Below are positions 28,201-43,400 of a stretch of DNA of 64,000 nucleotides, one piece after another. Each line of letters begins with the position of its first letter. The first letter of the stretch is position 1. The notes beneath the pieces are model-generated. The model did no database searches. It was not told the origin of the DNA and saw only the letters and a program-made list of their open reading frames with translations. The stretch spans positions 428,816 to 492,815 of the forward strand of contig JAISNV010000001.1 in the NCBI GenBank assembly GCA_031276035.1, in the 5' to 3' direction. A program made the position numbers and the translations under genes. This stretch comes from Bacteroidales bacterium. Its GTDB lineage: Bacteria > Bacteroidota > Bacteroidia > Bacteroidales > BM520.

Positions 28201-31200
28201 CAGTCATCGCCGACTTTTATTGCCGCATAATAAGTACCTGTTGCAAGTTTATGGTTATAATCTAAAGCAAGGGTACTAATATTAGTTGCATACCAAACTA
28301 TATTATCACTTCCGTAACCTGTAATATCAATGCTGCTGATCATCGCACCCTCACAGAATATCTGTGGTGAAGCAATTACAGGAATTATTGTTATTTCATC
28401 TTTAAATTCTACTGTTACGGCTGTTCTGCTTGTACTTTCACAATCCCCTATGATTAATGAAGCATAGTAGATAGAACCGTTTGTCAAAGGAGTTGTACGC
28501 GGCAACTCAAAACCGTCGGTTGCAGCATTGTACCATATAACATTCATTCCATCGCTTAACATGATATCGTCTAAAGTATAGCCACCTGTTTCGCAGAATT
28601 CTTGAGGACTTACTATTTCAGGAGCAGGAACTTCCATTTCCGGATTGATGATTACCTTAACGTATGAGCGTTCGCTTTCACATAAGCCTATGCTTTGTGA
28701 AGCCCAGTAGATTGAGCCGTTTGTTAATACTGTTGTCAGCGGCAATTCGTTACCGTCAACTTGAGCATCATACCAGCGAATGTTACTTCCTTGTACATAT
28801 ACATCTGCCAATGTTAACTCGCCACCGGTAGAACATAATTCTATCGGGCTCATTACTGTCGGAGGAGGTACATTATCATAAATATATATGGTTACAGCAT
28901 ACGCAATTAATGCACAGTCGCCATTAGTATTTGCCGCATAATAGGTAGATCCATGAGTTAATTCATCATCCAAAGTTAATTCGATTGTCAATTCTTCATC
29001 TGAATACCATGTTAGACCGTAACCTGTAATAGATATATCAGCAATGGTAGCACTTATGCAGAACGATTGTGTTTCAGTGACATAATCATAATTTACAGGA
29101 TCAATTACTATTGAAACAGCTTTACGTTGTGTACTTTCACAGTCTTCGCTTACTGCTATGGCCGCATAATATGTGCCGGTTTCAAGTTTATGTGTACTTG
29201 ATAATGGTTCGGTTCCATCTACGGTTGCATACCATACAATTTCTGTATGAGGAACTATAATACTGTTGATCATCGCTCCTTCACAGAAATATTGCGGACT
29301 TGTTACATCCGGGGTTATTGTTATTTCAGGAACCAGTGAAACCTCCACTGCAGAACGTTCGGCGCTTTCACATTCACCTATCATCAACGCCGCATAATAC
29401 GTAGCACCGTCAACCAATGCTGTGGTTACAGCATCTAATTCCGTAGTTCCTGTTTCCGAATCATACCATACTACATTCATTCCTAAAGCAAGAAGAATAT
29501 CAGATAAGTAATATGTTCCTGTTTCGCAGAATTCTTGGGGACTCACTATTTCAGGTGCAGGAATTTCCATTTCAGAATTGATGATTACCTTAATGTATGA
29601 ACGTTCGCTTTCGCATTCACCAACGCCTTGACTTACCCAGTAAATTGTTTCGGTTACTAAAGGTGTAGTCAATGGTAACGGGTCGTCGCCTGTTTCTGTT
29701 GAATACCAACGAATATTACTTCCTTGTATGTAAACATCCGCCAAAGTTAAGTTACCTTCAGTTTCACATAACACTAAGGGTGATTTTACAATTGGTGGAG
29801 GTACATCGCCGTAAATATTGATTGTTACGGCATAAGATATCAAAGCACAGTCGCCATTGGTGTTTGCTCCATAATATGTTAAACCGTGAATTAATTCTTC
29901 ATCCAAAGCCAATTCAATTGTTAATTCTTCATCGGAATACCATGTCAAACCATAACCTACTATAGATATATCTCCTATTGAAGCATATCCGCAGAATGAT
30001 TGTGTATCAGTGATATAATCATAATTTACAGGATTGATTACTATTGATACGGCAGTACGTTGTGTACTTTCACAGTCTTCGCCTACAGTTATAGCCGCAT
30101 AATATGTGCCGGTCTCAAGTTTATGTGCACTTGATAATGGTTCGGTTCCATCTACGGTTGCATACCATACTATTCCTGTATGAGGAACTATAATACTGTT
30201 GATCATCGCTCCTTCACAGAAATATTGCGGACTTGTTACATCCGGGGTTATTGTTATTTCAGGAACCAGTGAAACCTCTACTGCAGAACGTTCGGTGCTT
30301 TCACACTCTCCTATCATTAAGGCTGCATAATACGTAGCACCATCAACCAATGCTGTGGTTGCAGCATTTAATTCCGTTGCTCCTGTTTCCGAATCATACC
30401 ATACTACATTCATTCCTAAAGCAAGAAGAATATCAGATAAGTAATATGTTCCTGTTTCGCAGAATTCTTGAGGACTTACTATTTCAGGTGCAGGAATTTC
30501 CATTTCCGGATTTATGATTACCTTAACGTATTAGCGTTCGCTTTCGCATAAGCCTATGCTTTGTGAAGCCCAGTAGATTGAACCGTCTGTTAATACTGTT
30601 GTCAGCGGTAATTCGTCACCGCCAACTTGAGCATCATACCAGCGAATGTTACTTCCTTGTACATATACATCTGCCAATGTTAACTCGCCACCGGTAGAAC
30701 ATAATTCTATCGGGCTCATTACTGTCGGAGGAGGTAAATCATCATAAACATAAACTGTTACAGCATAAGCAATTAATGCACAGTCGCCATTAGTATTTGC
30801 CGCATAATATGTAGAACCGTGAATCAGTTCTTCATCCAAAGCCAATTCGGTTGTTAATTCTTCATCCGAATACCATATCAAACCATAACCAATTACTGTA
30901 ATATCCGATATTTCCGCAGATACACAGAAAGATTGTGTTTCTTCTATGTAGTTATAAGTATCAGGTTCTATTTCTATTTCTACAGGCAAGCGGTTGGTGC
31001 TTTCGCAATCGGCACCTATAATAACTGCTGCATAATATGTACCTGTTTCAAGTATATGATTTACAACTAGCGGCTCAGTAGCATCAATAGTTTCGTACCA
31101 TACAATTCCTGTTGTATTGGTAATTATACTGCCGATCATTGCACCTTCACAGAAATACTGCGGACTAGGTACGTCAGGAAGAACTGTTATTTCAGGTACA

Positions 31201-34200
31201 AATGTGATTGATACTTGAGTAAGTTCTGTACTCTGACATTCGCCTATTCGTTGTCCGGCATATACAATTATATTATTTGCAAGTATTGTTCCGGAAGGAA
31301 GTAAAAATGTTCCTTCAGGGTTAGCATACCAAAGAATTGTTTGTCCGTTTACAGGCAGATCGCTTAAACGAATAGTTCCGGCAAGATTCTGACATAATTC
31401 CATTGGCGAATCTATTTCAGGTGCAGGAATTATCATTTCATTATTAATAATTACTTTAACATAAGAACGTTCGCTCTTACATTCACCTATGCTTTGAGAT
31501 ACCCAATAAATAGTACCGTCAACCAACTGAGTATTTACAGGTAATGGATCTTCATCTGTTTCTGATGCATACCATTGAATATTCAATCCCTGAACAGAAA
31601 TATTAGCTAAAGTTAAATTACCGACAATCTCGCATAGTTCGACAGGTGTTTGAACTACTGGAGGCAGTAAGTTATCGTAAATAAGAACTTTAACAGCAGC
31701 CCTTTCACCTACACAATCTACTCCCGTGCTATTAGCTGCATAATAAGTCGTATTATGAACGAGAGGATAAGTTAATGCGAGCGGAGCATCGCTGTCTATA
31801 GTTTCATACCAATGTATGCCGTGACCTGTAACTTCAAGGTCGGCTATAGTTGCTCCGACACAGAACATTTGTTCACCTACAGTTATAGGCGTACTAGGTT
31901 CATCTATTGAAATGTTTACAGGAACACGGTTTGTATTTTCACAATCACCAACCGACTGAGCAGCATAATAAGTTCTTGTTTCGAGAACAGTTAGCAGCGA
32001 TAACGGTTCGCCTCCAACAGGAGAAAGATACCATACGATACTATTGTTAGGAACTATTACCGAAGCAAGGATTGCTCCATCACAGAATGATTGATCATCA
32101 ATTTGAGGTAAAATAGTAATTTCAGGTACTAATGTTACTGTTACAGGAGTTCTTTCCGTACTTTCACAATCTCCGTTAACAACGCCTGCAAAATAAGTTT
32201 CGCCATTTACCAAAGGAATATGAGAATCCAATGGAATAGTATGTGTTTCTGTTATATACCAGTTAATATTATCATAACCGTTTATCAATAAATCGGCTAT
32301 TGTTCCGCCTGAACAGAATTGCTGCGGTGAAGTAATTACAGGAGCCGAAACTTCCATTTCTTCGTTAAGGATTACTTTCACGGCAGTGCGTCCGCTACTT
32401 TCACAATGTCCTAAACTTTGTGATGCCCAGTATATCATTCCGTCTGTAAGAACAGTTGTTAATAGCAATTCGTTACCATCAACTTCCGCATCATACCAAC
32501 GGATATTTTGACCTTGTACTTTTACAGCAGCAAGAGTTAGAGTAATCGGAGTTTCAATACAAAATTCTTGTGGAGTTGAAGCTACCGGCGGATTAACATT
32601 ATAATATAACCATACAGTAACCGCAACTGTTTCTCCTATACAATCTCCGTTAGTTTGTGCTGCAAAATAAGTTGCACCGTGTGTTAATGGTGTATCCAAA
32701 GAAATTTCATCACCATTTACCGGAGCATCATACCATTTAATACCCGAGCCGGTAATAACAATATTTTCTATTGTAGGATTTACGTCTTGGCAGAAGAATT
32801 GTTCGTCGTCGGCTATAGGAGCACTTGGAACATCTATAGTAATAACTACCGGAATGCGAACTGTGCTTTCACACCATCCGACAATTTGCGAAGCCCAATA
32901 AGTTCTTGATTCTAAGATAGTTGAAGGGCCAATAGAGTTGTTACTATTTTCGTTTCTATACCAAATAATATTAACATTAGGAACATTAATATCAGCAATT
33001 GTAGCGCCTTCACAGAAAGATTGATCTTCTATTTCAGGTGCATAGGTAATAATAGGTACAATATTTATTGTTACAGGTGTACGTTCGGCACTTTCACAAC
33101 TTCCTGCAACGAATGCTGCATAGTAGGTGCTTCCGTTTACCAATACAGTATTAACCGGCAACGAGGTAACATCATCAGCGGTTGCATACCAAACTATATT
33201 ACTACCATCTGTTATGACGTCTGCTAATGTGGGATTACCGATATTACACATTTGTTGCGGAGATTGGATATTAGGAGCCGGAAGTTCAACAAAATCTTCT
33301 ACATAAGCTATTACGTGCGAACGATAAACACTTTCGCAAGTTCCGTTTGTTCTGGCTGCCCAATATGTATTTCCACTTACTAATTCTTCAGTAGAATCTA
33401 ATGGAAGACCACCTGTTTCTACAGCATACCAAATTATATCTTGATCGTTAGGATCCAGATCCGAAACGTAAGCCGGTTCGCAGAAAAATTGCGGTGAAGT
33501 TACAATCGGAGGAATAACAATAATTTCATTTGTTGTGATCGCGAGCATTTCACCTTCACAAGCTCCGTTACTTTGAACCGCATAATATGTTTTTCCACTT
33601 TCAAGTAGTGTTGTTAATGGCAGTTCATTTCCATTTGTTTCAGCATCATACCACTTAATACCTGCACCTGTGATTTTAAGGTCGGCCAATGTTTCACCAT
33701 AACAAAAACTTTGAATAGCCTGAGCAACAGGAGCTTCAAATTCTAATAGTGTAATATTTACAGGAACTCTGCTGGTGTTTTGGCAATCTCCCGCATGAAC
33801 CTCCGCCCAATAAATTCTCTGTGATAGTTTAGTGTCAGGAGTTAGAGGCGATCCGTTGTCTTCTGTTAAATACCAATCAACATTTACTCCATTTCCAACT
33901 ACTATATCGCTGAGCATAGCTCCAAGACAGAATGCCTGATCATCTATTTCAGGTAATATAGTTATTTCACTTACAATATTTATTACTACCGGTGTACGTG
34001 AAGTACTTTCGCAACTTCCGGCAATAATTCCGGCATAATATGTTTCGTCATCTATTAATTCTGTATCAGTAGGTATTATTACATCGCCCGTACTGGTAGT
34101 GTACCAAACAATATTCGGATTATTGGTAATAATATCGGCAATTGTTGCATTTTCACAGAATTCCTGCGGAGAATCTATTTCCGGTGCATTGAGAACAATA

Positions 34201-34437
34201 GTTTCAACAATGCTGACTTTAACCGGAGAACGTCTTGCACTTTCACAACCGTTTCCGTCGGTCTGACTTGCATAATAAATACTACCGTCAGTCAACGTTT
34301 CGGTTAACTCTAAAGGTTCGCCGTCTGTTTCTACATCATACCACTTGATGTTCAAACCGGAAGCTACAAGATCACCTACAGTAGCAGGGTCACAGAACTC
34401 CTGAGAAGTTGTAACAACCGGAGGCATAATGTTAGGA
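22280..34437 (-). repeat. Array of 52 Ig_7-like repeats (13 cycles of four types)
   Basis: I count 52 tandem units of about 78 aa. Each has FC near the start, a WY in the middle (NIxWYD), a TYYA/TYW strand, and CES-x-R near the end, so each probably holds one disulfide. The motifs resemble the Ig_7 (CHU_C-associated) domain. The units fall into four types in a fixed order: SPxxLCxTxxxLTLADV; SPQEFCETxxYxLSDI; SPQYFCEGAMIxSI; TQSFCxxATIxDI. The period of the four-unit cycle is about 933 bp where measured. The premature stop at 30531 lies at the end of the 17th unit. Confidence 0.85.
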
Positions 34438-37400
34438 CAGTCGTTTGCAAGAACAATAATATTCACCCATGTTGTATCACAAGGTATATCTCCTCCGTCA
34501 TACATACATAATTCATACTGGAATATATCATTGCCGTAGAAACCGGCATTAGGAGTATAAACAAATGTACCATTATGATTAACACTACTTAAAACACCGT
34601 TAACAGGTTGTGTTATGATATTTATAAGAGTTGCACCTGTAGGATATATATCATTTATCAAGATATTATTATTAAGAACAATAGCAAGTTCATTATCTTG
34701 GGTTGTAGAATAGAAATCAGGGAATGTAATTATCTTATCCGGTTCTGTTTCAAGAGGAGATACTATTATAGTTACCCATGCGGAATCACATAAGTTATTT
34801 TCATTACATATTTTGTACAAGAAGTAATCTCTACCTACAAAATTAGTATTAGGTTCATAACCAAATGTACCGTCACCATTATCGGATAATAATCCATGAT
34901 TCGGTTGAACAAGAATATCACTTATTTCAATAATTCCTCCGTCAATATCAATATCATTATCCATAACACTCATATTAAGTATCGGAATATTAACATGAGT
35001 TGTATAAAGATCATGACCCGCTACAGGCGGACGAGGAGCTATATATTCATAAATAACTGTTAAGTACAAGTATGCATAATTAATATATCCGCATTCATGT
35101 TGAACTGTATACATAACAGTATCATAGCCTACGAAATTCGTATTAGGTGTGTAAGTATAGAAACCATTGGAATTAATAATAATATTACCATTCTTAGGTG
35201 TAGTATTATCAATAACTGTAAGAACTCCTTTATTCAGTAAGAAATCTATATCATTATCAAGTACATTAGCTTTTACAGGTTTATTAATATAAGTAATATT
35301 GTAGTCGTTAACAGCAATTATGTAATTAAGTTTTTCAGTAACCGAAACATTAGTGAGGATATAATTACATCCGTTTACATCAGAAACAGAAACATAATAT
35401 ATCCCTACAGGAATATCTTCTAACACGGTTACGCCGCTATTTGCAATATTATATTCGAATACAGTTTCATCAGCAGCTATATGAACTAAATACGGAGCTG
35501 TTCCACCTTCAATATCAAGTGTTATTGTACCATCTTCGTTACAATCAACTTCGCTTCCTACAGCAGTAAAAATAAAATCTGAATCATACAAACCAACCGT
35601 AAAATATTCTGTATAATTACACCCATACTGATTTTCAAGATACATAGTATGGTTGCCGGCCGGTAACCTGAATGTTATTATATCATTACCGATAAACGGG
35701 GTTAGAGCTCCCTCATTAATTTGATATCTCCAAGTGCCCGTTCCAGCAGGTGGAGTAAAAAGGACTTCAACAGCTCCTAATTGATTACATAATGCAGGTT
35801 GTATGCCTATCCTCAAATTCAGCTCGATATTTAAGTTTTCGACATTTACAGAAGTAGTTGCAATACATCCGGTTTCGTCTTCAATGGTAATGTCATAAGT
35901 ACCTGAGGCAAAATCATCACCAATAAGTCCAGGATAAGCAGGAACAGGTTCAAATTCACTGCCATTGATAGAGTACCGGATTGTACCGATACCACCATAG
36001 GTTAAAATTGAAATTGTTCCGTCAGATATACTACAATCAGTAGTAGGAGTAGAACTTGCAGTAACCGACAGATCGCTATTTACAGGATTAAGAGTAATAT
36101 TGGTACTGATTGCCGCTGTACAATTACTAAGATCGGCATCCCATACATAAACTGTATAAGTACCTGCAGGAAGTAATTCCGAAATACTACCGTCTGCATT
36201 CAATGGTAGTCTAGTATCGCTACCATCAAAGTTGTATTCGTATTGACCGCTTCCACCGATAACTTCAACAGTTATATTACCTAAATCTTCATCACAAGTA
36301 GGATAAGACGTTACATATACTGATCTTACTTCAATTACGGCAGTAGGATCAATACCTATTTCAATATTATTTAGATTTAATAAACATTCTTCACCATTAG
36401 TAGGACCGAAGTCTAAGACAACATTGTATATTCCGGAAGATAAATTTGAAATAAGGATATCTCCGGTAGGAGGAACATTTTGTGGTTCATTGTTTCCAAC
36501 AACATAGGTAATCGGTCTTACAACATCATCCAATTTGATTGTAAAGCTACCGCTGCCTGTTCCGTCGCAAAGAGCATCATTTATATCAATAATTTCAGCA
36601 TAATAATCTTCATCCAAAGAGATTGAGAAATGTATTGAATCGAAGCAGTATTCGGAATCATAAATATAAACCATATGAGAACCGGAACCAACAGGAATAA
36701 CAACCGAATTACCAAGAATATCTATATGCGATCCGTAATTTAATTGATATTGGTAAGGTGATCTACCGCCGACAATTTCGATTGTAACTTCACCTTCCGC
36801 ATCACAAGTAGCATTAACAGTATTGATAATTCCTATCAACATACCCGCATTTGCACCAACAACAGCTATTGTATTTGCCGTACAATTATCAGCATCTTTT
36901 ACAATAACAACATAAGTGCCCGGGTCCAAATTTCCAATACGGTTATCGGCAGGTAATTCTTTAAAGTCACTATCTAATCCTACAATCATATAAGTATAAG
37001 GCATTGTACCTCCGCCTATTACTAATGTAATAGCACCATCTGAACTCGATGAAGCCATTTGATTACATGTTCTCGCATTTTGGATTCGGGTTTGTAATGT
37101 AAGATCACTGTTATAAGGATTCAAATTAATATATTGGCTTACAGCAGGATTACAGCTTTCATTGTCGAATTCGCGTACATATATTCTATAGCTTCCGGCA
37201 GACAATCCATCAATAATACCATCAACTGGGAAATCCGAATAGTCAATACCGTCATAGCTAAATTCATAAATACCGCTACCACCGGTAGCAGATATATATA
37301 TGCTTCCTGTTTCTGAATCGCAGGTTGGTTGTTCAAGAACATATATAGATGTAATATATACGGGGTCAACGATATTAACCGTTAGATCAAGGGCAATACT

Positions 37401-40400
37401 ACTTTCGCAACCTAAAGCGGAAGCAATTGCTCTGTATATTGTATTTGTTAACGGAGTAACATTTTCGCTATTCAGCTCTGTTAAAGTTTCATCAGAATTT
37501 ACTATGTAATATGTAAATTGCGTATCATCAAGATCTTTTGTATCGCTAAAATAATCACCTAAGGATATAGTAACTCCTCTACATATACTAATTTCACTAC
37601 TGCCTGTATAAGCTAATACCGGTCTTTCATTAACGACAATGTTACGTCTTACGGACATAACTCTAATACCGACAGGGTTACCGTCTTCAGGCATCATATA
37701 ATATAAAGTAGTATAATATTCGCCGGGAGTAGTGAATCTGTATTTTGCAACAGAATCGGTAGGATTGACTGCAGCATTACCTTCTAAAGGCATACGTATA
37801 GGAGCGGTTCCGGATACTGTTGACATTGTGAATGAATACAAATTCATTCCTGTAGGAGCAACATATTCAGCAGTATCGCCTTCGCAAAGTGTTTCAGGTC
37901 CGAAGATAGTTGAAATAGGCACTACCATATCATAACAAGTAGAGCCGTAGTGTGTAGCTAATAGCTGATAACCAGCTTCTGCAGGCACATCAATATCAGG
38001 ACTCAGAATAAAGTACGCATCGGCATCGCCGGCAACAGTTAGGAAATGTTGAGATGCGACAGGACCATCGGTTGTTTCATCCGTATCAATAATACCATTA
38101 TTATTTCTATCAATATAAAAATCAATAAATAAATCATCATCATCATAGAAAGGAGAAATATTATGAACGGAATATTGACCTCTCCAGTAATCACCGGTCA
38201 TGACACCGGTACTGCTTGCTGAAGTATTATCGAATTCCATTTCATACCATTGTATAGTTACATCGAAATAACTTCCGGCACGAGTTTCATATACTTCACA
38301 AGTTCTATGCTCAGTAGCACAATCTGCTTCTTTACCAGAGATTATTTCCATATAGAAGCTATAATCATCACATTCCGCATCGTCCACATTGAACTCGAAA
38401 CTAATATTAACCTCTGTATCCATGGTTAAACCGGTAGGCAAAGGAATAGTATATTCAATTCCGTTTTCATCATCGTATGCTATTTCAGGAGTTATTCCGG
38501 AATAGAAAGTCGAATGAGTTGTGCTTGATATTCCCGAAATTAAAGTCATACCGGAAGGTATCAAGAAATATAAAGAATCGGTATCCAGGTTCGGATTATC
38601 GCCTGTTGCCATAAAGGTAGCAGTCCAAATAAGATCTTTATTGACGTCATTATCAACAAAATAAATTGGGTCTCCCGAAGGATTTGTTAAAGGAGGAAAT
38701 ACAACAGGATCACCAATTCCATCACCATTTCTATCTACGTGAGTAGCAACTATTTCGCTTGTTAAGCTATATATGATATTATCATTAATACCGAAATCAA
38801 TATTTAAGATATCAGATATAACAAATTTTTCATCAATTTCAAAAGTACCACAAGCATCTGAGGCATTGAGCAAGAATCTTACCGGAGAGCCTGAGAAGAA
38901 TTCGCAACCTGTTATAGCCGTTATTTTAATCCTCAGAGATTCTCCTCCAGATAAAGCATACACCTCACCATTAGCAAAATCGTCTTCGGAAATAGTAAAC
39001 TCAAAATACTCTAAGGAAGATGTTAAAATCATATCTCTCCATTCATTATTTGCAGGATTAATAGGATCTTCATAATAATATTGGCCGCCTAATGCTTCAA
39101 TACCTGTACTTCTATAATCGTCAAGGGCAATTATAAGATTTGTAAGTCCACCTGTACCTATTGCCTCAATTTCTAATTCATATTCAAATTCTTCACAAAT
39201 ATTAATCTCGGTTTCCGGTTGTGAAATTATTGTGATCTCTCCTATAACAGGCAAAGGCCATAAGGATAACTCTAAGGTATCTGTTATCATACCGCAAATT
39301 CCTGCGTTTATTTCCAATGCCAACGTAATAATATTATTAGTTGCATCAGCTAATATCGGAGCATATGTAATTCCAAGACCACTTATATCAGTTATTCCTC
39401 CTGAAGCCGATGGTGAAAAAATACCGTTTACTTCATTAGGAGCGACAAAATCACCTAATGAATTTTTAATATACCATTGGAATGATTCTACCGTAGTTCC
39501 TTCCAAGCCTGTAATAACCGGAGTTAATGTAAATGTACCCGGATAACAGATACCTGCAGTATTCGGAATAATTTCTACTTCGGGTTGTTGAAGAACAATT
39601 AATTTTACTTCTTTTCTGTTTTCAGGCAGATTTTCACAAAGAGCAGGGTTTGTTACGGAAACATAATAATATATAGTATCAGTTTCATCAACAAATATAG
39701 GATCATCTGGTTCATAAATAGAGCCTACATGTAATAGGTCGCCATTAGCATTATACCATCTGTATGTATTTATGAAAGCTCCTACTGCCGCTAAAGTAGG
39801 TATAGAACCGGAACAAATAGTAACATCATTAGCTATAATATCATCAGGCATTCCTGTCGGAAGGAATTCTATCAGTACTTCTATTTTTTCAGTTTCGCAA
39901 TAATCATTGCTTTGACTTACATAATATGTTTCTCCTTCATCCAATAATGTGGATGGAGATAAAAGGTTACCTGCAGCATCGTACCAATTGATTGTATTGC
40001 CGGCTTCTATATCATCTTCGTTTGTTAATTCAGCATAAAGATTTGCAACTAAAGCTCCTTCGCAGAAAGATTGAGGAGAGAATGTATAAGGAGGGTCGAG
40101 CAAGTAAATAGTAACAGTTACAGCTACTCTATCACTTTCGCAATCGCCATTTGTTTGTGCAACATAATAAGTTTCTCCATTTACTAATTCGAAATCCAAA
40201 CCTAAAGCTGTTGTAGCTTCTTCGCTTTCAAACCATTTAACGCCGTGACCGGTTACTTCAAGGTCGGCAATTACAGGTTCATAACAGAATGTTTGTGTTG
40301 CAGAAGCAATAACAGTCGGAGGTTGCGAAATTGTAATTTCCACAAAAACGCCACTTGTGCTTTCGCATTCACCATCACTTTGTTTTGCGTAATATGTATG

Positions 40401-43400
40401 ATTTACCAATGGTGTTTCGGGAGACAAAGGTTCTGTATCACCAAAAGAGAAGTACCATACTATATGGTCATTAGGAACTTCAATATTACTTATAAGAGCT
40501 CCTTCACAGAATTGTTGTGCATTTATAGCTGGTGGTTGCGAAGGTGTTGCTTGAGCAACGAACACCTGTGTTCTTGTTGTACTTTCACAATTACCGGCAA
40601 CTCTTGCAGCATAATAGTCGTCTGCAACAAGAGGAGTAGAAGGATCTAACGGGCTTCCACCATTAGCACTTGAATACCATAAAATATTTGTACCGTCTGT
40701 CCATAAATCGGCAACTGTCATTCCGACTAACGAGCAGAAACGTTGAGGAGTCGTAATTGATGGAGGATCCAGAATCAACTCATCGGTAATGATAACTTTA
40801 ACATAAGAAGGCTGACTTTCGCAAGTTCCGTTATGTTGTGTTACGTAATATAAACCTTCATTTTCCAAAGAAGCGGAAGAAGCTAAAACATTACCATCGG
40901 AGTCATACCAAGTAAGATTAACACCTCTTGCATAAAGATCGGCAACAGTGGCGGAGCCGCAGAATTCCTGCGGAGTAGTTACTACAGGCGGATTAACTAT
41001 TAACTCGTTAACAGTAACGGCAGCAATTTCGCCTTCGCAATCGCCGTTAGTTTGTACGGCATAGTATGTTTTTCCATCTTCGATTTGAGTATCTAATGGT
41101 AATTCCCGACCGTTTTCAGCGACGTCATACCATTTAACACCGGCACCCTCAACTACAAGATTAGCTAAAGTAGAAAGAGGACACATATCTTGATTTGTTG
41201 CAATAATAGGAGCACTATATTCGTCAATAGTAATATTTACAGATATTCTTGTTGTTGTTTCGCAATCTCCTACTTGGTATTCAGCCCAGTAGGTTCCTGT
41301 TGTCAACTGTGTGCCTGGCGCCAGAACAAGTGTAGATGTTTCAGACGGATACCAGGTAATATTACCATATACATTTAATCTGATATCGCTGACAGATGCG
41401 GATTCACAGAAACTTTGGTCGTCTATAGGATAAGAAACAAAATCGCTTGTTTCTTGAACAGTAACAGCGGTACGTGTTGTACTTTCGCATGCACCAGCAG
41501 AAATAGCGGCATAATAAGTAGTACCATCAGCAAGAGGTTCCGTAGAAGCTAAAACGTCATCTCCTGTAGCGGAAGCATACCATATAATATTACTGCCGTC
41601 GGTAACAAGATCTGCAAGAGTTGCGCCATCACAGAATAATTGCGGGCTAGGCACTGTCGGCGGAGTTAAGAACTCATCACTGAAAGTTACTAATACATAA
41701 GATCTTTGATCACTTTCACAAATGCCGATAGTTTGACCTGCATAGTAAGTTGTGTTATCTTCCAATGCTGTGTCGGGATCTAAAGCTTCCGTTGCATCTT
41801 CAGAGGCATACCATTTAATATTTTGTCCGAAAGCCATAAGGTCTGCAACAGTAGCAGGAGGACAGAATGTTTGTGGCGATTGTACTCTCGGAGGAGCAAC
41901 TACCGGACACGGTGTTTTATTTACATATATATAAACCCAAGCCGTATCGCATACTATTCCCGCATCTTCTTCAACACATAATTCATATAAAAATGCATCT
42001 GTACCGTAGAAAATAACATCCGGCAGATATTCAAATGTTCCGTCGGCATTGATATGTAATCCGCCGTTTGAAGGTTGAGAAATTACTGTAATAACAGGTG
42101 TATAACCGGCAGGGTATAAATCGTTTTCCAATATTGTTGTACCGTATAATACTTGATTTTGATTCATTGAATACCAATCGGTAAACGCATAAATGATTTC
42201 GGTATTACCGGTAACAATTATAGTTACCCAAGTAGTATCACAAAGTGTAGGATATTCATTACTGCAAACTGAATAATAGAATATATCAGTTCCAATAAAT
42301 TCATCATTAGGAGTATATCCGTAAGTACCGTCACTATTATCTATTAATGTACCGTTTGATGGTTGAGAAATGATAGTAGGTAATGATAGTGTTCCTCCAT
42401 TGCGTTCGATATCATTACTTCTGATATCCATGACAGCAATTGTAACGTCTTTGTATGTAGAATAAAGATCGGTAACTGCAATCGGAGGTAATTCTTCCAT
42501 TCCTTCGTCAAGAACCGTTATAACCAACATTGCTTCTGAAGTATTTCCGCAAATATTTTTAACGGTATAATAAATTGTATCATTTCCAAGATAATCCGTA
42601 TTAGGGGTATAAGTATAATTTCCGAGTTCATCTATTTGAATTACACCGTTTTGCGGATCAAAATTAGATACCAGGGTTAAAATACTATTGTTATAATCGA
42701 AATCATTATCGAATATATTACCATTAACAGGAATATTAATATATGTAATATTATAGTCATTATTAGCGATAAATATATCTAAACCATGATTTATATATAT
42801 CTTTTCATAAGTTGCAATACATCCTGCCGCATCTGTAACCACTATGGAATAAACTCCCACAGGTAAATTATCTATAGTTAGATCACCGGCCGGAACATCA
42901 GTAAGATTAATATTACCATAGTTTGTAATAGAGTACGGCACAGTACCGCCGGTAATATTCAAATGAATACTTCCACCTTCCGTACCATCACAAGGAGCAT
43001 CTTTTGTTTCAACAGATGATAATATAATTCCGGCAGTATTACTTATATAGATTTCAGCTTCTGCATAACATCCTGCGTCATTTCTAACAATAACCTTATG
43101 CCAGCCAGATGTAACCTCTTCGGTTACAGTATTAACTACAAATGGTTTCCATTCTTTACCGTCAAGCTGATATCTCCATACCGGGTTATTTCCTGCTGGA
43201 GGATCTATAGCAATTCTCATTTGACCGTTTTGATCACAGTCAGCTTCCGCAATTTGTGTCAATACAAGACCTATTGCTGTAGTTTCAACGGTAACAATAG
43301 CTTCTGATGAAGCCATACAACCGCTCTCATCATATATAGTAATGATATATCTTCCTGATGCAAATAGGCCCAAATCACCATCTTCGGGGAGGTCATAAGT

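Larger units (their letters stand above)
17511..30530 (-). pseudogene. Giant T9SS adhesin, C-terminal part after in-frame stop
   Basis: This is the continuation, in the same frame, of the reading frame that stops at 30531-30533. The first ATG after the stop is at 30503 (4330 codons), but it lies inside an Ig_7-like repeat and there is no promoter or signal peptide, so it is not an independent gene. In order it holds 35 further Ig_7-like repeats (to about 22280), four ~93-aa repeats, three HYR/Ig-like domains, six PKD-like domains, further Ig-like domains, and at the end a type IX sorting domain. That domain begins at APKLTVYPNPVQSGNSV and closes with FAAGTYMVRVYTKSGNEF and VSKIIVQK. Without read-through or repair this half would never be exported. 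Confidence 0.85.

Noticed and set aside
30503..30533. ATG at 30503 as the start of a separate gene
   Set aside because: It is in frame with the upstream half, sits inside a repeat (MEIPAPEIVSPQEF), and lacks a promoter, a leader and a signal peptide.
30531..30533. TAA read as an amino acid by a changed genetic code
   Set aside because: Many other genes in the window, such as sufS, ompA and the integrase, end at TAA in the expected place.
22280..34437. Regular repeats as a CRISPR array
   Set aside because: The repeats are coding, about 234 bp long, and diverged at synonymous and non-synonymous positions; there are no short identical repeats with unique spacers.
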